64,000 nt of DNA from Hymenobacter telluris (GCF_017313265.1 NZ_JAFLQZ010000002.1:186001-250000), one strand, 5' to 3'. Positions 51,481 through 60,132 are shown, counted from the stretch's first letter. Made by a program: numbers and translations. Notes: generated from the letters alone by a model not told the origin.

Positions 51481-51948
51481 TCTTGCTTGATTCTTCCCCC
51501 GATAGGTTGAAGTTAAAGCGTGGCAATTTGGGCACAATAACTGTAAATTCTCAATTCTGTGGTCATTATTTATGCCATTTATATGGTGTAGCTCCAGCGG
51601 TATTGGTTGTCCCAACCAGTCTCTCAAGTGGCATTGTTCACATATAGGCTGTTTATAACCTGATGCCAACAGGCGCTTTTTCAAGCGGTTACTTGAAGTA
51701 TATGAGGAGTTTTCAATAAGTATTTCCGCCCAGTGACAGCGTCGCCCAAAAGGTTGAAATCGATGTCCGGTATTCCAGCCTTTTCCGGTGAAATGATCTG
51801 TACTTATTTCCAGACGGGCAATGCGTGCCTGGACTGTTTTATAATTTCCTCCAGCAGCCACCAGACCGAGTCGGGCAAGGACTTGCGCAATAGAAAAGCT
51901 CTGCGCTACTATCGCCAAAAACTGTTCATCGCTCAACCGGCTTCTCAT
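51463..51948 (-). CDS. HNH endonuclease inserted between two tRNA genes
   Basis: From ATG 51948 (MRSRLSDEQF…) the product is 161 residues. An N-terminal helical region ('FSIAQVLARLGLVAAGGNYKTVQARI') precedes the HNH fold: Cys103/Cys106 ('CEQC'), His121/His122 ('LELHHINGI'), Asn134 and Cys139/Cys142 ('CPNCHA'), so a zinc-ribbed HNH nuclease. This family is scattered in bacteria and phages. The gene is oriented with tRNA-Gly and tRNA-Leu, and its TAG stop lies inside the tRNA-Leu sequence (18-nt overlap). The longer frame reaching into tRNA-Gly is not credible. It may be a free-standing mobile endonuclease lodged in a tRNA operon. Confidence 0.85.
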   Translation of the reverse strand: MRSRLSDEQFLAIVAQSFSIAQVLARLGLVAAGGNYKTVQARIARLEISTDHFTGKGWNTGHRFQPFGRRCHWAEILIENSSYTSSNRLKKRLLASGYKQPICEQCHLRDWLGQPIPLELHHINGINNDHRIENLQLLCPNCHALTSTYRGKNQARAGVVE

Positions 51949-52011
51949 CCTTTGTTTCCTGAAAGGAACCCAAAACAAAAAGAGGATGTCGCGGTGGCAA
52001 CATCCTCTTGG

Positions 52012-52084
52012 AGCGGGAGACGAGGTTCGAACTCGCGACCTCGACCTTGGCAAGGTCGCGCTCTACCAACTGAGCTACTCTCGC
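52012..52084 (-). tRNA. tRNA-Gly (anticodon GCC)
   Basis: On the minus strand: acceptor GCGAGAG, D-arm TAGCTCAGTTGGTAGAGC, anticodon arm CGACC-TTGCCAA-GGTCG (GCC), T-arm GCGAG-TTCGAAC-CTCGT and acceptor CTCCCGC-T; 73 nt without CCA. Position 4 (A) faces position 69 (C), an unpaired site in the acceptor stem. Confidence 0.93.
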
Positions 52085-52290
52085 TTGAGTCAGCCACCGT
52101 AGTGGCGTTTTGGTGTGACAAAGGTACTACAGGAAATCAAGTTGTCAAGGGTGAGCCCTAAAAAAAGTCTGTTTCCCACTGCTGTTTAAGCGGTTTTTGC
52201 TGATTGTCAGGGAGAAAAATTTCGAAAGGGTTTTGCCCATGCGAGTAAGCAGTACGAACATAACCCCTTTGCCAAGGGGGATGGCAGTAG

Positions 52291-52329
52291 CAAATGAGGT
52301 GGCCTGTGCAGGCTAAGCCACCTCATTTG
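52291..52329. terminator. Terminator after mutS
   Basis: CAAATGAGGTGGC (52291-52303) pairs exactly with 52317-52329, 13 nt beyond the mutS stop on the minus strand. Confidence 0.8.
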
Positions 52330-52342
52330 GCTGTTGCTTTTG

Positions 52343-55126
52343 TTATTTTCCGCCTACTGCCAACTTCAGCTCGTTTAGTTTCAAAAGGGCTTCAATCGGG
52401 CTCATGGTATTAACATCCAGCGTCTGAAGCAGCTCCCGCACCCGTCCTAAGGCTGGGTCGGCGGGCTCGAACATGCTGAGCTGCAAGCTAGGACGGGGGG
52501 CATTGTGTACCGCTGCAACGGGCTGGGCTTTGGGGCCGCGTGCAGGTTCTGCGCCGTTAAGCGGTACCACTTTGCCACCACCCAAGTTTTCATCGAGGCC
52601 GGCCAATACTTCATCAAACTCGGTGGGAGCTTCGGTATCGAGGCCGGCGCTGGCGCGCTCCTGCTCCAAGTGGTGCATGATTTCGTTGGCTCGTAGGACC
52701 ACCGAGGTGGGCATGCCGGCCATGCGGGCCACATGGATGCCGAAGCTGTGCTCGGAGCCGCCTTCCTGGAGCTTGCGCAGAAACAGAATGCGGCCATCGG
52801 CTTCGCGCACGGCCACGTTGTAGTTGCGCACCCGCGGGCAGTCATCGGCTAGCTGGTTGAGCTCGTGGTAGTGGGTGGCAAACAGCGTTTTAGCGCGGGC
52901 TTTGGGGTTGTTGTGCAGGTGCTCCACCAACGCCCAGGCAATGCTAATACCGTCGTAGGTGCTGGTGCCGCGCCCGATTTCGTCCATCAGCACCAAGCTC
53001 CGATCCGACAAGTTGTTGAGGATGCTGGCGGTTTCGGTCATCTCCACCATGAAGGTGCTTTCGCCCTTGCTTAGGTTGTCGGAAGCGCCTACGCGGGTGA
53101 AAATCTTGTCGATGATGCCGATGGTAGCCGCTTCAGCGGGCACGAACGAACCGATTTGGGCCAGCAGCACAATCAGGGCGGTTTGGCGCAGCAGCGCCGA
53201 CTTGCCGGCCATGTTGGGGCCGGTTATCACCACAATCTGCTGGTCTTCCTGGTCGAGGTGAATGTCGTTGGGAATGTACTGCTCGCCGGGCGGTAATTGC
53301 CGCTCGATAACCGGGTGCCGCCCGGCCTTAATATTCAATACGGTGCTGTCGTCAACGGTAGGCTTCACGTAGTGGTATTGCCGGGCCGTGGCTGCAAACG
53401 AAGCCAGGCAGTCAGTTACACCAATGGCGCGGGCGTTCTGCTGAATCTGGGTGATGTACTCGGCCGCCGACAGCACCAAATCGTTGTAGATGTTCTGCTC
53501 GATGACGAACAGCCGATCTTCGGCGTGCAAGATTTTCTCCTCGTACACCTTCAGTTCCTCGGTGATGTAGCGCTCGGCATTCACCAGCGTCTGCTTCCGA
53601 ATCCAGGTGGCGGGCACTTTGTCTTTGTGGGCGTTGGTGACTTCGAGGTAGTAACCAAAAACCTTGTTATATGCCACTTTCAACGACGAAATACCGGTTT
53701 CCTGCACGGCCCGCTGCTGCAACTGAAACAGGAAGTCCTTGCCCGAAAACGCAATGCCGCGCAGCTCGTCCAGCTCTTTGTCTACGCCATCATTAAGCAC
53801 GCCGCCTTGGTTGGTGAGGATGGGTGCATCGGGCCGGATTTTCTGCTGGATTTCCTCCCGCAACGCAGCGCAGGCGTTGAGCTGGTCGGCCATCTTTTGC
53901 AGCGCCCGGATGCCGGATGCCGCCAACTGCTCGCGCATGGGCGCAATGGCTTCGAGGGCGCGGGCCAGTTGGAGCAGCTCGCGCGGATTGATGCGGCGCA
54001 CGGCCACTTTGGAAATCAGCCGCTCCAGGTCGTTGATTTGGCGCAGGTGCTGCAACAGGCTTTCCAGCAACTCGGGGGTTTGCAGCAAGGCCTCCACGGT
54101 GTCGAGGCGGCGCTGAATCTGGGCGGGTTCTTTCAGGGGCAGCACCACCCACTTGCGCAGCAGCCGGGCCCCCATCGGCGTCACGGTCTGGTCGAGAATA
54201 TCAATGAGGGGCACGCCGCCGGGGTGCTGGGCGTGCACCAGCTCCAGGTTGCGCACCGTGAATCGGTCGAGCCACACGTACTTATCCTCCTCCAAGCGCC
54301 CGATGCTGCCGATGTGGCCGACGTCGGTGTGCTTGGTTTCGGCGAGGTAGTGCAGAATGCAGCCGGCGGCCGTAATGCCTTCGCGCAGCCCATCAATGCC
54401 GTAGCCTTTGAGCGACGTGGTGTTGAAATGGCGCGTGAGGGTATCGTGGCCGTAGTCGTAACCGAAAACCCATTCGTCCAGCGCGTAATGGCAATAATCG
54501 GGGCCGAAATGGCCTTCAAACTCTTGGCGGCTTTTTTTGCAGAACAGCACTTCGGCCGGCTGGAAATTCTGGAGCAGCTTGCCGAGGTATTCCACCGTGC
54601 CCTGCGCCACCAGAAACTCGCCGGTGCTGATGTCCAGGAAACTGATGCCGGCTTCCTGCTTGCCGAAATGCACGGCGCAGAGGTAGTTGTTGGAGCGCCG
54701 CTCCAGCACGTTGTCGTGCAAGCTCAGGCCAGGCGTAACCAGCTCCGTGATGCCGCGCTTTACTAGTCCCTTGGCTTGTTTGGGGTCTTCGAGCTGGTCG
54801 CAGATGGCTACGCGCTGCCCGGCCCGCACCAGCTTGGGCAGGTAATTGTCGAGGGCGTGGTGAGGGAAGCCGGCCAGCGGTGTTTCCGAGGCCGTGCCCG
54901 CGCCGCGCTTGGTGAGTGTAATATCCAGAATGCGCGAGGCCGTCACGGCATCCTCCCCGAAGGTTTCGTAGAAGTCGCCGACCCGGAACAGCAGTACCGC
55001 GCCGGGGTGGGCCTGCTTAAGCTGGTAGTACTGCTTCATGAGCGGCGTATCGACCACGGGAGCGGGGCCAAGGGAGCCGTGCATGCGGATGGGTTTCTTG
55101 TCGGGGGCGGCGGTGCTTGTTTTCAC
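52343..55126 (-). CDS. mutS: DNA mismatch repair protein MutS
   Basis: I take the GTG at 55126 (MKTSTAAPDKK…, 927 residues). The open frame runs to 55219, but those extra 31 codons read through a palindromic repeat. The mismatch-binding domain has 'FRVGDFYETFGEDA' (Phe-x-Glu type), the ATPase has Walker A 'ITGPNMAGKSALLRQ', Walker B 'LVLMDEIGRGTSTYDG' and 'FATHYHEL'. It binds mismatches and recruits MutL. An ATG further in (MHGSLGPAPVV) is another possible start. Length is slightly above E. coli MutS, mostly at the C-terminus. Confidence 0.95.
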   Translation of the reverse strand: MKTSTAAPDKKPIRMHGSLGPAPVVDTPLMKQYYQLKQAHPGAVLLFRVGDFYETFGEDAVTASRILDITLTKRGAGTASETPLAGFPHHALDNYLPKLVRAGQRVAICDQLEDPKQAKGLVKRGITELVTPGLSLHDNVLERRSNNYLCAVHFGKQEAGISFLDISTGEFLVAQGTVEYLGKLLQNFQPAEVLFCKKSRQEFEGHFGPDYCHYALDEWVFGYDYGHDTLTRHFNTTSLKGYGIDGLREGITAAGCILHYLAETKHTDVGHIGSIGRLEEDKYVWLDRFTVRNLELVHAQHPGGVPLIDILDQTVTPMGARLLRKWVVLPLKEPAQIQRRLDTVEALLQTPELLESLLQHLRQINDLERLISKVAVRRINPRELLQLARALEAIAPMREQLAASGIRALQKMADQLNACAALREEIQQKIRPDAPILTNQGGVLNDGVDKELDELRGIAFSGKDFLFQLQQRAVQETGISSLKVAYNKVFGYYLEVTNAHKDKVPATWIRKQTLVNAERYITEELKVYEEKILHAEDRLFVIEQNIYNDLVLSAAEYITQIQQNARAIGVTDCLASFAATARQYHYVKPTVDDSTVLNIKAGRHPVIERQLPPGEQYIPNDIHLDQEDQQIVVITGPNMAGKSALLRQTALIVLLAQIGSFVPAEAATIGIIDKIFTRVGASDNLSKGESTFMVEMTETASILNNLSDRSLVLMDEIGRGTSTYDGISIAWALVEHLHNNPKARAKTLFATHYHELNQLADDCPRVRNYNVAVREADGRILFLRKLQEGGSEHSFGIHVARMAGMPTSVVLRANEIMHHLEQERASAGLDTEAPTEFDEVLAGLDENLGGGKVVPLNGAEPARGPKAQPVAAVHNAPRPSLQLSMFEPADPALGRVRELLQTLDVNTMSPIEALLKLNELKLAVGGK

Positions 55127-55143
55127 TAGGGCAGAATGTAACA

Positions 55144-55231
55144 CCAAGCTCCAGCTTGGTGAGGCGTTGGTACGCAACGTAGGCATCGTGGCAACGGTAG
55201 TGGTGCAACGATTCACCAAGCTGGAGCTTGG
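55144..55231. repeat. Pair of inverted palindromic repeats (BIME-like) upstream of mutS
   Basis: CCAAGCTCCAGCTTGGTGA at 55144-55162 and its exact complement at 55213-55231. Each copy is itself a near-palindrome (CCAAGCT-nn-AGCTTGG). They flank ~50 nt between divergent mutS and the SpoU gene. The unit differs from the one at 3688-3797. Confidence 0.75.
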
Positions 55232-55281
55232 CGGTGCAGGCGGTTCGGCAAGCTAACAGCAGCCACCTACGGGCGTGTTCC

Positions 55282-55289
55282 TACCTTTG
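55282..55289 (+). promoter_or_regulatory. TAnnTTTG element immediately before the SpoU-methyltransferase start
   Basis: TACCTTTG lies only 5 nt before ATG 55295. If transcription starts at the usual distance, the mRNA is leaderless. No -33 TTG at standard spacing. Confidence 0.5.
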
Positions 55290-55294
55290 CAATT

Positions 55295-55843
55295 ATGCGC
55301 AAACTCTCGATGGAAGAGCTGAACCGGCTGACGGTGGCAGACTTCAAAAATACGCGAAAATTCCCCCTCACCCTAGTGCTCGACAACGTGCGCAGCCTGC
55401 ACAACGTGGGCGCCGCCTTCCGCACCGCCGATGCCTTTGCCATTGAAAAAATCTGGCTCTGTGGCATTACTGGCCGGCCCCCGCAGCGCGAAATCACCAA
55501 AACTGCCTTGGGCTCTACCGAGTCGGTGGTGTGGGAATACGCCGCTACTACGCTGGACGCCTTGCAGCAGCTCCGGGCGGCCGGCTACGTGCTGGTAGCC
55601 GTGGAGCAAACCACCGGCAGCCAGCAGCTGCCGGCTTTTCAGCCCGACCCAACCCGGCCCCACGCGCTGGTAATGGGCAACGAGGTATTTGGGGTGGAAG
55701 ACGAAGTGCTGGCTTTTTGCGACGCCGCCGTGGAGATTCCGCAGTTTGGTACCAAGCATTCCCTCAACGTGAGCGTGGCGGCGGGCGTGGTACTCTGGGA
55801 CTTCCTGAGCAAGCTGGGCTTCACCACCGGCCGCGAGCTATAA
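55295..55843 (+). CDS. TrmH/SpoU-family RNA methyltransferase
   Basis: The 182-residue protein carries the three SPOUT motifs: 'LVLDNVRSLHNVGAAFRTADAF' (motif 1), 'HALVMGNEVFGVEDEVL' (motif 2) and 'EIPQFGTKHSLNVSVAAGVVLWDF' (motif 3, knotted SAM site). It likely 2'-O-methylates a tRNA or rRNA residue; the exact position cannot be read. It lacks the N-terminal substrate domain of RlmB, as in minimal TrmH-like enzymes. It is divergent from mutS. Confidence 0.93.
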   Translation: MRKLSMEELNRLTVADFKNTRKFPLTLVLDNVRSLHNVGAAFRTADAFAIEKIWLCGITGRPPQREITKTALGSTESVVWEYAATTLDALQQLRAAGYVLVAVEQTTGSQQLPAFQPDPTRPHALVMGNEVFGVEDEVLAFCDAAVEIPQFGTKHSLNVSVAAGVVLWDFLSKLGFTTGREL

Positions 55844-55936
55844 CCTGATAGTCAATTAGCTATCCGGGTCTGGTACGTCGGTAACGCAAGATGGCCTGCG
55901 GGCTGAACAGTAGACTGTATTTCATCAGATTCTGTT

Positions 55937-55944
55937 TAGATTTG
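55937..55944 (+). promoter_or_regulatory. TAnnTTTG promoter element for the M36 protease
   Basis: TAGATTTG matches the -7 consensus, 78 nt before the chosen ATG (56023). Confidence 0.4.
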
Positions 55945-56022
55945 AAACTTAGCCCTGCCAGGTGCGGGGCGGTTGCCACTTTGCGCTTTTCTTTTCCATC
56001 TCCTTCCTATCACTTTCACTGG

Positions 56023-58677
56023 ATGAAATTAACTTCTACTATGTCGGGCTGCCGGGTACTGGCCTTTGCGGCCGTGCTAGGCCTGCCCACCCTGGCAACT
56101 GCACAGCAACAACCCTTGTCCCGCGCCCTGGCGGCTCTCACTGCGCAGGCCACCCGGCAAGGACTGAGCGAACAGGATTTGCTGAACCCCGTTGTTACCA
56201 GCCAGCACACCGATGCCAGCACTGGCCTGACGCACATCTATCTGCGCCAGCGCCACCAAGGCATTGAAGTGTACGGTGCCGTTGCAAACGCCACCGTAGC
56301 CGCCAACGGCAAGCTGGTGGCTTTGCGCCACAGTTTCCTGCCCAACGTAGCCGCCCAAGCCCGTACCAGCAGCCCCAGCCTAACGGCGGCACAAGGTGTA
56401 GCCGCTGCCGCTCGTGCGCTGAGCCTGCCAGCCCCGCGCGCGCTAAGCGTGGTGAAAGATGGCCAGCCCACTGCCGGCCTGGTGTTCAGCAAAGGCGGTA
56501 TTTCACTGGATGACATTCTGGTAAAGCTGATGTATCAGCCCTTGCCGAGTGGGGAACTGGCGCTGGCCTGGGACGTTACCATCTCGACGCTCGACGCGCA
56601 GCACTACTGGAATGTGCGCGTAGACGCCAGCACCGGCGCACTACTCGACCAAGCCGACTACACGATTTCAGAGCCGGTGTCATTTGCTGAGCTTACCCAG
56701 CGCAGCTTGGCTACCCAAACCTGGCCTCAGGTAACCTCGCAGCCTACCACCGGCAACCGCGTAACCGTACCCAACTCCTATAGCGTATTCCCGCTCACCA
56801 TCGAAAGCCCAAACCATGGGGCCAGCCAATTGGTGGTGAATCCGGCCGACGCTATGTACTCGCCCTTCGGCTGGCACGATGTAAACGGGGTGGCTGGTGC
56901 TGACTCCACCAATACCAAGGGCAACAACGTGTATGCGTACCTAGACCGGAACGGACTCAATACCTTCCGCAAAGGAGCCAGCCCTGATGGCGGGGCCACT
57001 CAGGTATTCGACTTCCCGTTTGCTGCCGCCGCGCAGCCTACCACCAACTCGGATGCGGCGGTAACCAACCTGTTCTACTGGAACAACCTGATGCACGACG
57101 TAATGGCCTCGAAAGGCTTTACGGAAGCCGCCGGCAACTTCCAGGTGAAAAACTACTCCAATACGGGTATTGGCAACGACCCTGTGCGTGCCGAAGCCCA
57201 GGATGGAGCCGGTTTGGCAACTCCCAACCTGAACAATGCCAACTTTACAATAACGGCCGATGGGCAGCCTCCACGCATGCAAATGTATGAGTGGTCGGGG
57301 CTGACCTCGGTGAGCGTTACGGCACCTACTGCCCTGGCTGGCCCACTGAATGTAGCAGAAGGGAACAATGGCCGGACGCTTAATGCCGTAGGCCCTATCA
57401 CTGGCAATTTGGTGGCCGTAAACGATGGCTCGGCTCAGCCGACCCGTGGCTGCAACACCCCGCTGGTAAACGCCGCCGCTGTGAACGGCAATATTGCACT
57501 GATTCGGCGGGGCAAATGCAACTTCTCGGCAAAGATTAAAATTGCCCAAGACGCTGGCGCCCGCATGGTTGTCATGATGGACAGTATTCCGAACGCTGCC
57601 GCGCTGGTAACCATGGCCGGCACCGCTCCCGATTCGGTTGGTATTCGCATTCCGTCGGTGTTCATTTCCTACAACGATGGTATTCGGCTGAAAACGGCGC
57701 TTGATGCCGGCCAGACGGTGACGATTACGGCTGGCTCCGCACCGCGCCGCGACGGCGACTTCGACAACGGCATTGTGGCGCACGAATACGGCCACGGTAT
57801 TTCTGGTCGTCTGACCGGCGGTGCCGCCAACGCTACCTGCCTCAACAACGCCGAGCAAATGGGCGAAGGCTGGAGCGACTTTTTTGCTTTGTGGATGACC
57901 ACCAAGCCCGGCGACCTGGGTACTACGCCCCGTGGTATCGGAACGTATGCTTCCTACGAGCCCACTACTGGCTTCGGTATCCGGACGCAGATGTACAGCA
58001 CCAATATGGCCCTCAACGACCTAACGTATGCTGACCTGGGAGCAAGCCCCTACACGGCCGTACACGCAATAGGCGAAATCTGGGCGGCTACGCTCTGGGA
58101 TTTGAACTGGGCCCTGATTGGCCGCTACGGCTACAACAACGACCTCAAAGCCCTGACTGGCGGCAACAACGTGGCCCTGCGCCTGGTAATTGAAGGCCTG
58201 AAGCTGCAAGGCTGCCGCCCCGGTTTCCTCGATGGCCGCAACGGCATCCTCAAGGCGGATTCTGCCCTGAACAATGCCGCCAACTCGGCGCTTATCTGGC
58301 AGGTATTTGCCCGCCGGGGTATGGGCTTCAACGCCGTGCAGGGTTCCAGCGCTGTTATTACCGATCAAACGGCTGGCTATTCGCTGCCACCTACGCTCAG
58401 CGTAGCCAAGCGCCTCAACGAACAGCTGCTGGAAGTGTACCCGAACCCGGCTAACAGCCAGATTCTGGTGCGCACGCAAGTGAACAGCAAGGCGTCGGTA
58501 GGAGTGGAGCTGGTAAACCTGATGGGCCAGGTGGTACGCTCGTCGTCGGTGGCGGCCCACACGGTGCAGCAGGAAGGTGTGAAGCTACAGACTGCCGACC
58601 TGAGCGCCGGTGTGTATGTAGTACGCCTGACGACTTCAGAAGGTACTATCACCAAGAAAGTGGTGGTGCAGCACTAA
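56023..58677 (+). CDS. M36 (fungalysin-type) metalloprotease with PA insert and T9SS sorting domain
   Basis: From ATG 56023 (MKLTSTMSGCRVLAF…) the product is 884 residues with a signal peptide ending near 'LATAQ'. Order: propeptide with FTP-like region (~30-200), M36 domain interrupted by a PA domain ('LVNAAAVNGNIALIRRGKCNFSAKIKIAQDAGARMVVMMDS'), catalytic 'HEYGHGISGRL' (His587) with a downstream Glu in 'GEGWSDFFALW', then a type A T9SS sorting domain from ~806 ('VYPNPANSQILV…LMGQVVRSSSV…AGVYVVRLTTSEGTITKKVVV'). It is a secreted zinc protease exported via SprA. An alternative start is ATG 56041. Confidence 0.95.
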   Translation: MKLTSTMSGCRVLAFAAVLGLPTLATAQQQPLSRALAALTAQATRQGLSEQDLLNPVVTSQHTDASTGLTHIYLRQRHQGIEVYGAVANATVAANGKLVALRHSFLPNVAAQARTSSPSLTAAQGVAAAARALSLPAPRALSVVKDGQPTAGLVFSKGGISLDDILVKLMYQPLPSGELALAWDVTISTLDAQHYWNVRVDASTGALLDQADYTISEPVSFAELTQRSLATQTWPQVTSQPTTGNRVTVPNSYSVFPLTIESPNHGASQLVVNPADAMYSPFGWHDVNGVAGADSTNTKGNNVYAYLDRNGLNTFRKGASPDGGATQVFDFPFAAAAQPTTNSDAAVTNLFYWNNLMHDVMASKGFTEAAGNFQVKNYSNTGIGNDPVRAEAQDGAGLATPNLNNANFTITADGQPPRMQMYEWSGLTSVSVTAPTALAGPLNVAEGNNGRTLNAVGPITGNLVAVNDGSAQPTRGCNTPLVNAAAVNGNIALIRRGKCNFSAKIKIAQDAGARMVVMMDSIPNAAALVTMAGTAPDSVGIRIPSVFISYNDGIRLKTALDAGQTVTITAGSAPRRDGDFDNGIVAHEYGHGISGRLTGGAANATCLNNAEQMGEGWSDFFALWMTTKPGDLGTTPRGIGTYASYEPTTGFGIRTQMYSTNMALNDLTYADLGASPYTAVHAIGEIWAATLWDLNWALIGRYGYNNDLKALTGGNNVALRLVIEGLKLQGCRPGFLDGRNGILKADSALNNAANSALIWQVFARRGMGFNAVQGSSAVITDQTAGYSLPPTLSVAKRLNEQLLEVYPNPANSQILVRTQVNSKASVGVELVNLMGQVVRSSSVAAHTVQQEGVKLQTADLSAGVYVVRLTTSEGTITKKVVVQH

Positions 58678-58708
58678 GCTCTCCAGTCTCTTTCTTTTCA
58701 AGTATCGG

Positions 58709-58741
58709 AACCCGTCTGGCAACCAAGCCAGGCGGGTTTTT
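58709..58741 (+). terminator. Terminator after the M36 protease
   Basis: AACCCGTCTGGC and GCCAGGCGGGTT pair (one G-T) with a 6-nt loop, followed by TTT. Confidence 0.8.
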
Positions 58742-58779
58742 AGTATGTAGGGCATGTAGTGCGTTTATTTGCAGCTTAA

Positions 58780-59199
58780 TTGCCTGTGCCAATGTCCTTT
58801 CGTTCTGATGCCGCGCTGTTGGCGCTACGCCCCGCTCTTGCAGTAGCACCCGCTACCGGCGACGCCACCGCCGGCGACTTTCTACACCACACCCTACGGC
58901 CAGTGCTCAAAATGCAGAACGAGCTGCTACTGGCCGTAGTAGCCGATTTCGTGCGCGACCACCACGTGCCGCTAGCCACCGCTTCCGTTTCCGACCAGCA
59001 ACGGCTACTCACTGAACTGCTTACTCGCAACGTGAAGCTGCGTTACACAGTAATAGGAATAGTGAGTGGCCTTTTTACTAGCGACGAGCTAGCGTACTAC
59101 CGCCAGCACCGCCCCGAGTTAAACCGTCGACTATTAGAGTTGGCCGTGCGGCGAGTGCAGGATCAGGCTGAGGAGGTAGTGAAATTATTGGCCGTATGA
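58780..59199 (+). CDS. Conserved-looking helical protein, unknown, coupled to DnaJ-like gene
   Basis: The 139-residue protein (alternative start MSFRSD at 58792) is mostly helical, with 'FLHHTLRPVLKMQNELLLAVVADFVRDHH', 'LLTELLTRNVKLRYTVIGIVSGLFTSDELAYYRQHRPELNRRLLELAVRRVQDQ'. It has no signal peptide or TM. Its TGA overlaps the ATG of the DnaJ-domain gene (ATGA), so the two are translationally coupled and may act together, the small protein perhaps as a partner. I do not recognise the family. Confidence 0.75.
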   Translation: MPVPMSFRSDAALLALRPALAVAPATGDATAGDFLHHTLRPVLKMQNELLLAVVADFVRDHHVPLATASVSDQQRLLTELLTRNVKLRYTVIGIVSGLFTSDELAYYRQHRPELNRRLLELAVRRVQDQAEEVVKLLAV

Positions 59200-60029
59200 A
59201 AACATATTACGCTATTCTGGAGCTCGACGAACGCGCAAGTCCCGACGACATTCGCCGGGCCTACCGCCGTTTGGTGCTGCTGACGCACCCCGACCGTACC
59301 ACTGACCCCACCCAGCACCGCCGGTACCTGGCCGTGAACGAAGCCTACGAAACGCTGGGCGACCGGGGGCGCCGCCTCCGCTACGATGCTCATCTGGCCC
59401 GGCAGCGGCAGCCACTTCCTCCTGTATTCACCTTAGATGAGGTGGCGCCCAAACCGCAATCCGCTCCAACTGCGCCGCGCCGAGGCTTCCGGATACCCTT
59501 TTTGCAAAACCAGGACCCCAAGCACATTCCGCTGCATATCCGCTACGCTGCCGAAATTCAACGGGCGTTGCCCCGCTTTCGGATGGCCGCCTACGCCAGT
59601 TTGCTGTGCGTGCTGCTAGTTGCCGTAGACTTCAACCGCACGGAAATCTTGCCTGATGAAACGGTGCAGGAAACCGAACGGGTATCCAGCAGAACCAAAA
59701 GGGGCGACTGGTACTACTTCCGCATCTTCACCGAAAACACCAGTTTCAAAGTGAACAGTACCATTGACCTAGCTAAAGGCGACCAGGTGATGGTAGAGCA
59801 GACGCCGTGGTTCGGGAAGGTGAAAAACGTGACCATCAACTCCGGTAAAATGCAAGGCAATACGCTGCAAATCAGCAATTTTGATTTGCTCTGGTCGTTG
59901 GCGGTGCTGGTAGCAGGCAGCGCCGTGCTGGTGATTTTTCTGGATGTACGGCCTGATCGGGCTTTCAACCTGGGGTTTGCCAACTCGCTGGCCGCCTTTT
60001 TTATGGTGGTGTATCTGTTTTTTGTGTGA
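59196..60029 (+). CDS. J-domain membrane protein
   Basis: The 277-residue protein begins with a J-domain (~1-70): 'YYAILELDERASPDDIRRAYRRLVLLTHPDRTTDP' including the HPD triad, then 'YLAVNEAYETLGDRGRRLRYD'. A TM helix near 128-148 ('MAAYASLLCVLLVAVDF') and two more at the C-terminus ('LLWSLAVLVAGSAVLVIFLDV', 'NSLAAFFMVVYLFFV') follow. It is a membrane-anchored DnaJ-like co-chaperone that should recruit DnaK; the client is unknown. It lacks the Gly/Phe and zinc regions of DnaJ. Confidence 0.9.
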   Translation: MKTYYAILELDERASPDDIRRAYRRLVLLTHPDRTTDPTQHRRYLAVNEAYETLGDRGRRLRYDAHLARQRQPLPPVFTLDEVAPKPQSAPTAPRRGFRIPFLQNQDPKHIPLHIRYAAEIQRALPRFRMAAYASLLCVLLVAVDFNRTEILPDETVQETERVSSRTKRGDWYYFRIFTENTSFKVNSTIDLAKGDQVMVEQTPWFGKVKNVTINSGKMQGNTLQISNFDLLWSLAVLVAGSAVLVIFLDVRPDRAFNLGFANSLAAFFMVVYLFFV

Positions 60030-60065
60030 GCAATATGCCCCCGTTGAGGTACAGGCAGTAGCTAT

Positions 60066-60101
60066 AAAAAAGGCCCGCAACTAGAGTTGCGGGCCTTTTT
60101 T
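60066..60101. terminator. Strong bidirectional terminator
   Basis: Perfect 16-nt arms (60066-60081, 60086-60101) with a 4-nt loop, A-tract on one side and T-tract on the other, between convergent genes. Confidence 0.93.
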
Positions 60102-60132
60102 TACAAAGTCACTAACCGGGCTACCGGTTGCG

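Noticed and set aside
53297..54766. 489-codon open frame on the plus strand
   Set aside because: It lies fully antisense to mutS, which has complete motifs. Long antisense frames are expected in GC-rich genes; composition is His/Gln/Val-rich as in shadow frames.
52343..55219. Full-length mutS start at 55219
   Set aside because: The extra 31 residues are encoded by the palindromic repeat region and are not MutS-like; GTG 55126 or a later ATG is preferred.
56941..57858. 305-codon minus-strand frame
   Set aside because: Antisense to the M36 protease catalytic region.
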